From Bacteroidota bacterium (GTDB lineage Bacteria > Bacteroidota > Bacteroidia > Bacteroidales > FEN-979), in assembly GCA_026391835.1 (NCBI GenBank), contig JAPLDF010000043.1:1-64000 (forward strand): DNA of 64,000 nt. Reading direction: 5' to 3'. The notes beneath the pieces were generated by a model. It ran no database searches. It saw only the letters and a program-made list of their open reading frames with translations, and was not told where the DNA came from. A program made the translations under genes and the position numbers. Positions 17,024 to 25,151 of the stretch are shown one piece after another; position 1 is the first letter of the stretch; every line of letters starts with the position of its first letter.

Positions 17024-17125
17024 CAAAATTAGTTCTAATTCAAAGGAGTCGTGTTACCGAGTAGTTATTGATTTGTTAATGACTTGTTAATGCAGTTTAT
17101 ATGCCATGGAAAATGGCTAATTTTG
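17024..17125. promoter_or_regulatory. Divergent control region with two -7 boxes and an OmpR-type tandem site
   Basis: A minus-strand TAATTTTG (17024-17031) serves the secreted-protein gene and a plus-strand TAATTTTG (17118-17125) serves the kinase gene. Between them lie adjacent 11-bp direct repeats, TGATTTGTTAA (17069-17079) and TGACTTGTTAA (17080-17090), one mismatch apart. OmpR/PhoB regulators bind tandem repeats with 11-bp periodicity, so this is a good candidate site for the neighbouring regulator. The plus-strand box predicts a very short leader or none before the ATG at 17135. Confidence 0.5.
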
Positions 17126-17134
17126 CTGCCGTAT

Positions 17135-18388
17135 ATGAAAACGAACCGGACCTGGCTGTTTGTCGCAATTTCTTCCCTCGCGTTATTCATCGTGCTGGTT
17201 ATCCAGGTGAACTGGATCTTCCGGACTGCGAAAATCAAGGAGGAACTTTTCAATGAAAAGGCGAACATGGTTCTTTCGAGAACAACCGACGCGCTGCGTT
17301 CCGATAAGGAAACCTGCAGGAAGATCGGGGCTTGTGCTGAATTGGACAGTTCCCCCGGGACTGCCGTGAAACTGGGGGCAAATGAAGTTCATAAAATAGA
17401 TTCGCTGTTCAGGCATTATATGAGGTTTTACAACTTTCATATCGGCTACTCTTTTGTGATCACAAAACCGGGATCCCTGGCATCTATAAATGAAACAGGT
17501 TTAAAGAATTATACCTATAACAAAGCCCTGGAAGATGAGGGCAGTAAAAATGAGATAGAACTGAAACTCACTTTCCCGGAGAAAAAACAATTTATGATGG
17601 CGGAGATGGGGCCCCTGTTCATCACGTCTGTCATCCTGATACTCGTAGTGCTTGTTTTATTCTGGCGGACTATTTTGTCGCTCATCCGGGAGCAAAAAAT
17701 ATCGGAACATACGACCGACTTTTTAAACAACATGACCCATGAATTCAAGACTCCCCTGACAAATATTGCCCTGGCAGGGAAAATGATATTGAAGGATCCG
17801 GCTGTAAAGGAGGGAGCTAAAATAAAGCATTACTCGGGGATCATACTTGAAGAGAATGAGAAACTGAGGCTCCAGGTGGAGCAGGTGTTGAGTATGACCG
17901 CACTTGAACGGGGTGAAATCCCTTTGCGGAAAACGGAGCTTGATTTTCACGGGCTGATCAGGGAAGCTTTGCAATGCATGAGCATCCAGATCGAGAACAG
18001 GCAGGGGCGTTTGAACTTAACCCTGGATGCCGACCGGTTTGTGGTGACGGGCGACAGAACACATCTTGTAAATGCTATGTGCAACCTGGTCGACAACGCG
18101 ATAAAATATTCCGGGGAAAAACCGGAATTGTCCGTTCAAACCTCCAACAGTGGAAAAAATATAATTGTTGTAGTTTCCGACAAGGGGATCGGCATCGAAA
18201 AGGAGTTTCAAAAGCAAGTGTTCGACAAATTTTTCAGGGTTCCCACCGGGGATGTGCATGATGTAAAAGGATTCGGCCTCGGCCTGGCATACATAAAAAA
18301 GATTGTTGAGTTTCACGCCGGCACAATTGAACTTCAGAGTGAAAAGGGTAACGGAACGACATTCACAATGACATTTCCCAATGTTTAA
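17135..18388 (+). CDS. Two-component sensor histidine kinase
   Basis: 417 residues from the ATG at 17135, which places the first membrane helix (about 7-27) at the N-terminus; an earlier ATG at 17084 is in frame but precedes the promoter element. A periplasmic domain of about 125 residues with two cysteines follows, then a second helix (about 155-177). HisKA has the phosphoacceptor His202 in THEFKTPLTNIA. The HATPase domain has N-box NLVDNAIKYS, G1 DKGIGI and G2 GFGLGLAY. It is an EnvZ/BaeS-like class I kinase. The stimulus is unknown. Its end overlaps the regulator gene by 8 bases. Confidence 0.93.
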   Translation: MKTNRTWLFVAISSLALFIVLVIQVNWIFRTAKIKEELFNEKANMVLSRTTDALRSDKETCRKIGACAELDSSPGTAVKLGANEVHKIDSLFRHYMRFYNFHIGYSFVITKPGSLASINETGLKNYTYNKALEDEGSKNEIELKLTFPEKKQFMMAEMGPLFITSVILILVVLVLFWRTILSLIREQKISEHTTDFLNNMTHEFKTPLTNIALAGKMILKDPAVKEGAKIKHYSGIILEENEKLRLQVEQVLSMTALERGEIPLRKTELDFHGLIREALQCMSIQIENRQGRLNLTLDADRFVVTGDRTHLVNAMCNLVDNAIKYSGEKPELSVQTSNSGKNIIVVVSDKGIGIEKEFQKQVFDKFFRVPTGDVHDVKGFGLGLAYIKKIVEFHAGTIELQSEKGNGTTFTMTFPNV

Positions 18389-19079
18389 GGAAAGGTTGAA
18401 AATATTGCTGGCGGAGGATGATCTTAATTTAGGGGTCCTCCTGGTTGATTACCTGGAGACCGAAGGGTTTGATGTGAAACTTTGCAAAGACGGGGAGCTG
18501 GCCTTAAAAGTATTTCAGGGCAACCAGTTTGACCTGTGCCTGCTGGATGTGATGATGCCGAAAATGGATGGGTTCTCCCTGGCAAAAGAGATCAGGCTGA
18601 AGGACAAAAAAGTGCCGCTCATTTTTATCACGGCAAGGTCATTAAAGGAGGATAAGTTAAAAGGGTATGGCCTGGGTGCCGATGATTACATCACAAAGCC
18701 ATTTGACGAAGAGGAACTGCTCTGGAAAATCAAAGCCGTTGTTCGCAGGATCCCGGAAAGTCAAGGCGACAACAGGAAAGAGATTGTTTCTATCGGGAAA
18801 TATGCATTTGACTTTAACAACCAGTCCCTGGCGATCGGAGGAAAAACAAAACGGATCACAGAAAGGGAGAGCGATATCCTGAACTATTTATCGGCCCACC
18901 GGAACCATGTCATAAAGCGTGAAGAACTGTTGAAAGCCCTCTGGGGGGAAAACGATTATTTTTTCGGCAGGAGCCTGGATGTGTTTATCACCAAAATACG
19001 CAAATACCTGAAGGAAGATCCGGCTTTGAGTATTGAGAATGTCTTTGGCGTCGGGTTCATTTTCAATGTTCCTGCATAA
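18381..19079 (+). CDS. OmpR/PhoB-family response regulator
   Basis: 232 residues. The receiver domain (about 6-120) has acidic residues AEDD at 11-14, the phosphorylation site Asp56 in LLDVMMP, a conserved Thr in FITARS and Lys in ITKPFD. The winged-helix output domain (about 135-230) ends in the family pattern RSLDVFITKIRKYLKEDP...IENVFGVGFIF. It is translationally coupled to the kinase and is presumably phosphorylated by it. The tandem 11-bp repeat upstream of the kinase is a likely binding site, making the pair autoregulatory and possibly controlling the divergent gene. Confidence 0.93.
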   Translation: MFKERLKILLAEDDLNLGVLLVDYLETEGFDVKLCKDGELALKVFQGNQFDLCLLDVMMPKMDGFSLAKEIRLKDKKVPLIFITARSLKEDKLKGYGLGADDYITKPFDEEELLWKIKAVVRRIPESQGDNRKEIVSIGKYAFDFNNQSLAIGGKTKRITERESDILNYLSAHRNHVIKREELLKALWGENDYFFGRSLDVFITKIRKYLKEDPALSIENVFGVGFIFNVPA

Positions 19080-19166
19080 CTGGCGATGTGATGGTTTAAG
19101 CTGGCAGGCCTATGACAATTGCCATCCCAGGGCGGTTGTCTTTGACCTGTTGCCTGCCGGGATCTT

Positions 19167-19874
19167 TTAATCCTTGATGCATCGCACAGAATAACCAGTT
19201 CCCTTTGTGCCTTTTCCTGCATTCAAATATGCGTTTCCATAGTTGATGTTCCGCTTCCAGGCATTGTCAGCAGAGTACTCCGATGAACTCCACCAGGAAC
19301 CGAGTTCACTAAGGTCTTGGAATGTGCCACCAATGTAGCGATCTCCTCCCGGAAGGGCTGTAAAACCTATCTCATTGGTAGCTCCGGCATTGGTGCTTTG
19401 CCAATGAACCGTACCGGTTTCTTTCAGTTTGCCGCCGGCAACAGCTTCGCCTCCCAAAAAGGTTGCAAGTGCTGTCCATTCAGCATCCGTGGGTACATGC
19501 CAGCCAACAGGAGCAAGTTTGCCGGTGTTTACTGCGAACCAGTTGTACAGGGCGCCATAAGTATTTTTGTATGTGGCGGGATCATTGTTATACCAGCAAT
19601 ACCCCGGGGCAGCAAGATCACTCCATGTAGCCGGTTCTGTGACCAAAGGGATTGCTGTTCCATCATTATATTTGGTGGTTTTCAGGTTTTCAACCATCCA
19701 AACCTGCGTCCCAATGGTAACCTGGTGATATACATTGCCGTCTTTATCAGTAATCGTTGCGGATTCCGGTACAGGGTTGCTGCTTTCCTCTTTTTTCTTA
19801 CAACTGCCTGAGAGCATCAAAACCACTCCTAATAACAAGAATGAACACGTCCAGATTTTAGTTCCCTTTTGCAT
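19167..19874 (-). CDS. FISUMP-domain lipoprotein
   Basis: 235 residues with a lipoprotein signal ending in LSGSC (Cys25), then a Fibrobacter succinogenes major paralogous domain (about 40-235). Hallmarks are DKDGNVYHQVTIGTQVWMVENLKTTKYNDG, GYCWYNND, YGALYNWFAV, APVGWHVPTDAEWTAL, LPGGDRY, WWSSSEYS and the closing GYSVRCIKD. The family is common on Bacteroidota cell surfaces; its biochemical role is not established. A one-mismatch -7 box (TAGCTTTA) lies upstream. It is convergent with the response regulator gene. Confidence 0.9.
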   Translation of the reverse strand: MQKGTKIWTCSFLLLGVVLMLSGSCKKKEESSNPVPESATITDKDGNVYHQVTIGTQVWMVENLKTTKYNDGTAIPLVTEPATWSDLAAPGYCWYNNDPATYKNTYGALYNWFAVNTGKLAPVGWHVPTDAEWTALATFLGGEAVAGGKLKETGTVHWQSTNAGATNEIGFTALPGGDRYIGGTFQDLSELGSWWSSSEYSADNAWKRNINYGNAYLNAGKGTKGTGYSVRCIKD

Positions 19875-20077
19875 ATCTGTGAATTTTATGTAAAGCTAAA
19901 ATATTTATTCATTTCTGTCTTTGTTTTTTTACCTGTTCGTCCTGATTTGTAAATGTTGTCAGCGAGGTATGCAGGTTGATGATTGTGAAGGCGGCAACTA
20001 TTTCACAAATATAAGTCTCCTCCGATGTCAGCGTTGCAATTGCAGGAATACTCCTGTATCATTAATTCTATTATTCT

Positions 20078-20212
20078 ATGGAACTGCAGATTAAATTAAA
20101 GCCAGATGTTCTAAAGCAGGTATTAAGATGTGTTAAAGACGACTCTTTATATACATCTTTTAATCAAGACCTGCCGAAGCTAATCCTTAATGATTGGATT
20201 TCTGCAAGTTGA
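20078..20212 (+). CDS. Possible 44-residue small protein
   Basis: An ATG-initiated frame starts MELQIKLKPDVLKQV and ends NDWISAS, then TGA. Composition is balanced and amphipathic, unlike translated non-coding DNA, and a Leu/Val heptad-like spacing suggests helices. There is no visible promoter or ribosome-binding site, and I do not recognise the family. It could be the remnant of a longer regulator-type protein. It stands alone between two surface-protein genes and directly before the REP-like hairpin. Confidence 0.3.
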   Translation: MELQIKLKPDVLKQVLRCVKDDSLYTSFNQDLPKLILNDWISAS

Positions 20213-20231
20213 ATCACAAGCTTGTACAACC

Positions 20232-20298
20232 CCTGCCGGGGCTGACAACAGGAGGATCTTGCACCCACGGTTATTGAAATCGGGCCCTTTCAGGGCCC
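20232..20298. repeat. REP-like hairpin element
   Basis: CCCCTGCCGGGG (around 20232) and the inverted repeat GGGCCCT-TTC-AGGGCCC (20282-20298) flank an intervening CCCACGGTTATTGAAATC segment. The second hairpin has a 7-bp GC stem and 3-base loop. It lacks a T-run, so it is less like a terminator than a dispersed palindromic element of the kind found between genes in this phylum. Confidence 0.45.
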
Positions 20299-20721
20299 TG
20301 CCTTAGGCTTAGATATCATTGACAAATCAGGATGAGTTAGTGAAATTACGATCAATCGAATTGTTCGTTGTTCATACAGAATAGGTGAAATCCGGAGGTT
20401 ATTTAACAGGTAAAAAGATGTGTATGAAGAGTATCCTCCAAGGGGTCTGGGAAGGGTCATTATAAATAAAGAATTTGATAAAAATTAAACAGTCTCTTAA
20501 TGCCAGAGCGGATTTAGGTAATATATTAATTAGCTTTAATGGATGCAGGATTGAAATAAAATTCAGGCTTTATGGAAAAAGTGAAATTGTAGTGGAGCGA
20601 ACAAAAACCGGAGTTTCTGAATCTCCTGAGACCCAATTGGTAACCCGGCAAATCCCCGCTTTATTTTTTTTCATAACTTTATGCGGTGAAAAGAAGTTCC
20701 TTTTCCTCAAAAATCAGCAGC

Positions 20722-23715
20722 ATGAACAGATTTACTTTCTCCGGGGGGGCCGTCACTTTTTTTATAGGGATGGCGGCATTGTTATTTTCATTCCAGGTCC
20801 GTGCACAGGTTGGCGATGATCCCAACCGTGACCAGGTTCCCGGGTACCTGCGGGAACTGGCGGGACAACATACCGATCTCCCGCTTTCGACCACCATCAC
20901 CATAAACAACTATGATAATTTCAATCTCGGTGTTGATTTTGGGGAGAGCAACATGGCTGAAAATCCGCTGGTTCCGGCCTGGTTTTTTACGGCATACAAC
21001 ACCAATACGGACCATCATACGGAGAACGGGCTTGACTGGGCAACCGACAGCCCGTCATTTGGTTCAACCATGCAGGGCGATCCTGTTGTTGCGTTCGACA
21101 GTCTCGGCAACTTGTTTTATGAGAATATGTACGGCTCCATCTCCGGCGTGAAGGTGATGAAATCGACCAACAACGGCGCAACATGGGGTGCTTCCGTTAC
21201 CGCGGTTGCAGGGGTTGACAAAAACTGGATGGCATGCGATCAGACAAACGGTCCGAATGCAAACAACGTTTATGTTTGCATGACAGCCAACTCGGGCGGG
21301 AATTTCGCCCGCAGCACCGACCACGGATCAACGTTCACCACCACCTTCACGCCTTCCACCCAGTCCATTCCCGGGATGATGGTGTGCGTTGGCGCAAACG
21401 GCAATGTCCAGGGGAAGTCGGTGTATATTGTTACAAACAGCGGGAGCTCCTTTGGTTCCACCTATACTTTCTACCGTTCGCTGGATGGCGGCCTTACCTT
21501 CACCCAGATGTCGGCCCAAACGTTTTCAAACTATGTGGGAACGAACGTCGGCGGCAGGAATTCCGTTCAGAACATGCGTACCAGGCCCTACCCGATGATC
21601 GCTGCCGACAATAGTTATGGAACGCACCGCGGCCGGTTTTACTGTGTGTACGCCTCCAATGATCCTCCGGGGGACGGAAACAAGCCGGATATCTGGTGCC
21701 GCTCCTCCGACGACGGGGGAACTACATGGTCAGCGGCCACCCTGGTAAATGATGATCCGAGCCCTCAAACCCATCACCAGTGGCACCCGGCTATCTGGTG
21801 CGACAAACAGACCGGCCGCCTCTATGCCATGTGGATGGATACCCGGAACTGCCCGACCAGCGACAGCGCCCTCATCTATGCTTCCTATTCCGACAACGGG
21901 GGCGCTACCTGGGCGGCGAACCAGGCCCTCTCGAACCAGAAGATGAAAATCGACTGCCCCTCCTGCGGGGGCGGGGGAACGCCGCGATACGAAGGAGACT
22001 ACAACGGCATAGTATCCAACAAAAAAGCCGGTATGGCAGGCTGGACGGATTTCCGCCAGGGCACCTTTATGAGCGTGACCTCCTATTTCCCCGATTTTGC
22101 CATGGCGATCAACAACACCAGCGGCAGCCTTTATGTGCCGAATGACAGCGTTGATTTCATTGTCAGTGTTCCGGGTGTCAAGCTTTACACGGATACGGTT
22201 GTCCTGTCGGGCCAGATATCACCCTCCCCTGCAACCGGCAGCATCACCTTTACCTATCCGCAGGGAAACACGATCACCTCGTTCCCCGGTTCAAAAATCG
22301 TTCGTCTCAAACTTAGCGGAAATGTGCCGCTGTCGACCTACCAGGCGCTCTTCTTTGCCAAAGGGCCCAACGGAACGCCCGCACACCAGCGCAACGCCAC
22401 CATTACGGTAATGGCTTCCCTGGGGCTGGCCGTTGCTGTTACAGCGAACCCCTCTGCCGTGTGCACAGGGAATTCAACCCAGCTGCAGGCATTTGCAAGC
22501 GGGGGAACCGGTCCCTATACCTATGCCTGGGCATCCAACCCGGCGGGCTTCAGCTCCACGCTGCCCAATCCCACTGCAACCCCGGGAGCCAACACCTGGT
22601 ACATCTGCACGGTGAATGACAACGCAGCGCATGTGAAAAAGGACAGCGTGTATGTTACGATCATTACCGCGCCTGCCACTCCCGGCGTCATTTCGGGGAA
22701 TATTACGCCCTGCATGGGCGCCACCGAAAATTACAGCATTGCTTACGTTCCTGCTGCGACATCCTATAACTGGACCGTCCCGGGAGGGGCTTCCATCCTT
22801 TCAGGGCAGGGCACAACCAACATTTCCGTTCTCTGGGGGACGACCCCCGGCAGCGTATCGGTCACATCGGGGAACAATTGCGGAAACAGCGCTGCGAGCC
22901 AGCTTGCCGTTACGCCTGCTCCCATGCCGGCAACCCCGGCACCTGTCAACGGCCCTTCGATAGTATGCACCGGCACAACGGTGGACTTCAGCGTTCCGGC
23001 GGTGCCAGGGGTGTCAAATACCTGGACAGTTCCTCCCGATGCAACCATTACCGCGGGACAGGGGACCAATGCCATCACGGTCCTATGGGGCATCAGCGCC
23101 GGTTTTGTCAGTGTAACCGCACAGTCGGGAGCCTGCATCAGTTCCCCGGGTATCCTGGGGGTTAATGTGGAAACCATCCCCGGCACAGCCCAGGCCATAT
23201 CGGGCGACGATACTGTTTGCCAGGGCGTGGATGGATACCAGTACAGCATCCCGGCAATATCCAATGCATCATCCTACACCTGGATGCTGCCGGTAGGCGC
23301 TGTTATATCGCAGGGACAGGGTACGAACGTTGTCAGTGTTGATTTCAGCGGTACAGCCGTTTCAGGAGATATCAGGGCAGCAGGAATCAATATGTGTGGC
23401 ACCGGCGTTGAAAGTTCAATCTATGTGAATGTGATGGTATGCACCGGGATCACCGGGAATATGCTCCATTCCGGTATCCGGATCTTTCCCAACCCGGTAC
23501 ATGGACTTCTCAGCCTTTCCATCAAAGGAACGGAGAAGCAATTGCGGGTTCAGATCACGGATATAAGCGGTCGCAGTGTCTATGACAACGTGTTCGACAA
23601 CCTGCCGGCCGATTGCGAACGGCAAATCGATGTCAGCAGGTTTGCAAAGGGTGCATACCTGATCAAACTTACCAACGATTCCCGGGCATTTATCGGGAAG
23701 TTCGAGGTTGACTGA
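20722..23715 (+). CDS. Secreted Asp-box (sialidase-like propeller) protein with T9SS sorting domain
   Basis: 997 residues from the ATG at 20722, which begins directly with a signal peptide (about 1-29, ending VRAQ). The N-terminal half has Asp-box motifs (S-x-D-x-G-x-T-W type) such as STNNGATW near 146, SLDGGLTF near 253, SSDDGGTTW near 329 and YSDNGGATW near 389, typical of sialidase/BNR propellers. The catalytic Arg triad and Tyr of a sialidase cannot be assigned, so activity is uncertain. Then come Ig/PKD-like repeats (about 570-910) and a type A T9SS C-terminal domain (last ~80, RIFPNPVHG...GAYLIKL). It would be exported by T9SS and anchored or released at the surface. Confidence 0.85.
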   Translation: MNRFTFSGGAVTFFIGMAALLFSFQVRAQVGDDPNRDQVPGYLRELAGQHTDLPLSTTITINNYDNFNLGVDFGESNMAENPLVPAWFFTAYNTNTDHHTENGLDWATDSPSFGSTMQGDPVVAFDSLGNLFYENMYGSISGVKVMKSTNNGATWGASVTAVAGVDKNWMACDQTNGPNANNVYVCMTANSGGNFARSTDHGSTFTTTFTPSTQSIPGMMVCVGANGNVQGKSVYIVTNSGSSFGSTYTFYRSLDGGLTFTQMSAQTFSNYVGTNVGGRNSVQNMRTRPYPMIAADNSYGTHRGRFYCVYASNDPPGDGNKPDIWCRSSDDGGTTWSAATLVNDDPSPQTHHQWHPAIWCDKQTGRLYAMWMDTRNCPTSDSALIYASYSDNGGATWAANQALSNQKMKIDCPSCGGGGTPRYEGDYNGIVSNKKAGMAGWTDFRQGTFMSVTSYFPDFAMAINNTSGSLYVPNDSVDFIVSVPGVKLYTDTVVLSGQISPSPATGSITFTYPQGNTITSFPGSKIVRLKLSGNVPLSTYQALFFAKGPNGTPAHQRNATITVMASLGLAVAVTANPSAVCTGNSTQLQAFASGGTGPYTYAWASNPAGFSSTLPNPTATPGANTWYICTVNDNAAHVKKDSVYVTIITAPATPGVISGNITPCMGATENYSIAYVPAATSYNWTVPGGASILSGQGTTNISVLWGTTPGSVSVTSGNNCGNSAASQLAVTPAPMPATPAPVNGPSIVCTGTTVDFSVPAVPGVSNTWTVPPDATITAGQGTNAITVLWGISAGFVSVTAQSGACISSPGILGVNVETIPGTAQAISGDDTVCQGVDGYQYSIPAISNASSYTWMLPVGAVISQGQGTNVVSVDFSGTAVSGDIRAAGINMCGTGVESSIYVNVMVCTGITGNMLHSGIRIFPNPVHGLLSLSIKGTEKQLRVQITDISGRSVYDNVFDNLPADCERQIDVSRFAKGAYLIKLTNDSRAFIGKFEVD

Positions 23716-23761
23716 AAATATTAAAAAAAATGTATCTTTAATGTGTCTAAAAATTACGGCC

Positions 23762-24082
23762 ATGAAAATCAGGAATTTATTATTTGTAATGTTGGTTTTA
23801 ATCCCGGCGCTCACTTTTGCCGGGGATATTTTTGGAACCATCACCAAAAGCGGGAAGCCATTTGCGAAACAACCTGTAAAAATCACCACCATTGATGGTA
23901 AATTAGTAAAATCAGACAGTACGGATGCTTTCGGGTACTTCTCATTCACCATCAAACAGGTCGGCCAGTTCAAGTTGCATGCCGGCGGGGATGTGGCAGA
24001 TGTTTCTTCAAACAACAGCCCGACCGGGTATAAATTCGAACTTATCCAAAATAATTCGAAATGGCAGCTGATCAAAAAATAG
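23762..24082 (+). CDS. Small periplasmic beta-sandwich protein
   Basis: 106 residues from the ATG at 23762, giving a clean signal peptide (MKIRNLLFVMLVLIPALTFA). The mature part, GDIFGTITKSGKPFAKQPVKI...DSTDAFGYFSFTI, has the strand pattern of a carboxypeptidase-regulatory/transthyretin-like domain. It overlaps the next gene by 22 bases in another frame, so the two are translationally linked and probably act together. Function is unknown. Confidence 0.6.
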   Translation: MKIRNLLFVMLVLIPALTFAGDIFGTITKSGKPFAKQPVKITTIDGKLVKSDSTDAFGYFSFTIKQVGQFKLHAGGDVADVSSNNSPTGYKFELIQNNSKWQLIKK

Positions 24083-25101
24083 ACCATGTTGTACACAAGA
24101 AAGACCGCTGGGAAAAGGCAGATATCATTTTGCGTCCCATTGGTGCCCTGATCACTGCCCTTACGATTGCGTATGTGAGTTATGCGGCCTCCGATTACCT
24201 GAGCAAAGGCCAGGAAAAAGATGCCCGGACCAAGCTGTACACCGAGTTGATGACCAAGCGTGAAGACTCTGAAAGCGCGCTGCGAAAGGATATGTTCAAC
24301 TCCATCATGAGCAATATCCTGAAAGATAAAGCCAGCGTGTCACTTGATGAAAAGATCCTCCAGCTTGAACTGCTGACCTATAACTTCCATGAATCGCTTA
24401 ACCTGATGCCACTGTTTGAATACCTGAACAGGTGCAACAATGTGGAAAAAAATGATCCGGCTGTAAGACAGGCATACAAAAACAGGTTGATCAAGATGTC
24501 GAAAGCCACCATTTCAAAGCAGATATCCACGCTCGAAGCTGTATCAAAACCGATCACCTTAACGTATGAGGATACTTTGTTTACTTATAAGAACAAGAAA
24601 GAATACAAGACAGACAGTGCATTCAGGGCACGCATCGATGACCTGTATGAGCAAAATTCAATTGCGTTGAACGGCAGTGATCCATTCTGCATGTATACCG
24701 ATTCGGTTTTCAATGGAAAGACCTATGATTCCCTCCAACAGGTTGTACGGATAAAAATCCTGGATTACGATACAACTGAAGCTTCTGTAAGGGTACGGCT
24801 GACCATACAGTCAATTCACCCGGGCAAAAATGCCACCTCCGAAATGCCACGGCAAACCGAGTTTATCGTCAACTATTTCGAGTTCCCGATGATCGACAAC
24901 ACCCGGCTTAAAAATGACATGCGGCTTGCCGTCGTGCTGAACAGCATGGTCAGCGAAAATAAGTTAGACGAGACTGGCCACCCGGCAACAAAGAGCAACA
25001 GGATTGAGTTAAAGGTCATCTATTTTCCGGGCTCCCGCTCAAGCCTTAAGGAAAAGCCTTATTTCGACGACATTGTTTCGAAACTCCTGCTGAAGAATTA
25101 A
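24061..25101 (+). CDS. Single-pass membrane protein, function unknown
   Basis: 346 residues. A short cytosolic N-terminus precedes one membrane helix (IILRPIGALITALTIAYVSYAA, about 22-43). A charged helical region follows (about 45-165) and a mixed beta domain fills the C-terminal half (about 165-340). I find no enzymatic motif and no known family. The start overlaps the end of the small beta-sandwich gene by 22 bases. The pair is downstream of the T9SS Asp-box protein on the same strand. Confidence 0.6.
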   Translation: MAADQKIDHVVHKKDRWEKADIILRPIGALITALTIAYVSYAASDYLSKGQEKDARTKLYTELMTKREDSESALRKDMFNSIMSNILKDKASVSLDEKILQLELLTYNFHESLNLMPLFEYLNRCNNVEKNDPAVRQAYKNRLIKMSKATISKQISTLEAVSKPITLTYEDTLFTYKNKKEYKTDSAFRARIDDLYEQNSIALNGSDPFCMYTDSVFNGKTYDSLQQVVRIKILDYDTTEASVRVRLTIQSIHPGKNATSEMPRQTEFIVNYFEFPMIDNTRLKNDMRLAVVLNSMVSENKLDETGHPATKSNRIELKVIYFPGSRSSLKEKPYFDDIVSKLLLKN

Positions 25102-25151
25102 TCGGTGCAACAATAAAATAAATGCTCTCCTTCGTTGGTCTTTTTAGCAGG

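Larger units (their letters stand above)
19875..20721. other. Long intergenic region with a possible small gene and a REP-like hairpin
   Basis: About 850 bases between the FISUMP lipoprotein gene and the Asp-box protein gene. It holds a 44-codon ORF at 20078-20212 and the hairpin sequences around 20230-20298, listed separately. The rest shows no gene I trust: a TTG-initiated frame from 20475 overlaps the next gene out of frame and has no recognisable motif. Near the right end, TAACTTTA at about 20672 is a one-mismatch -7 box for the downstream gene. Confidence 0.5.

Noticed and set aside
20475-20819. 114-residue plus-strand ORF before the Asp-box protein
   Set aside because: Starts with TTG, overlaps the signal peptide of the next gene in another frame and has no family motif. 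The first third could be a relic but this cannot be supported.
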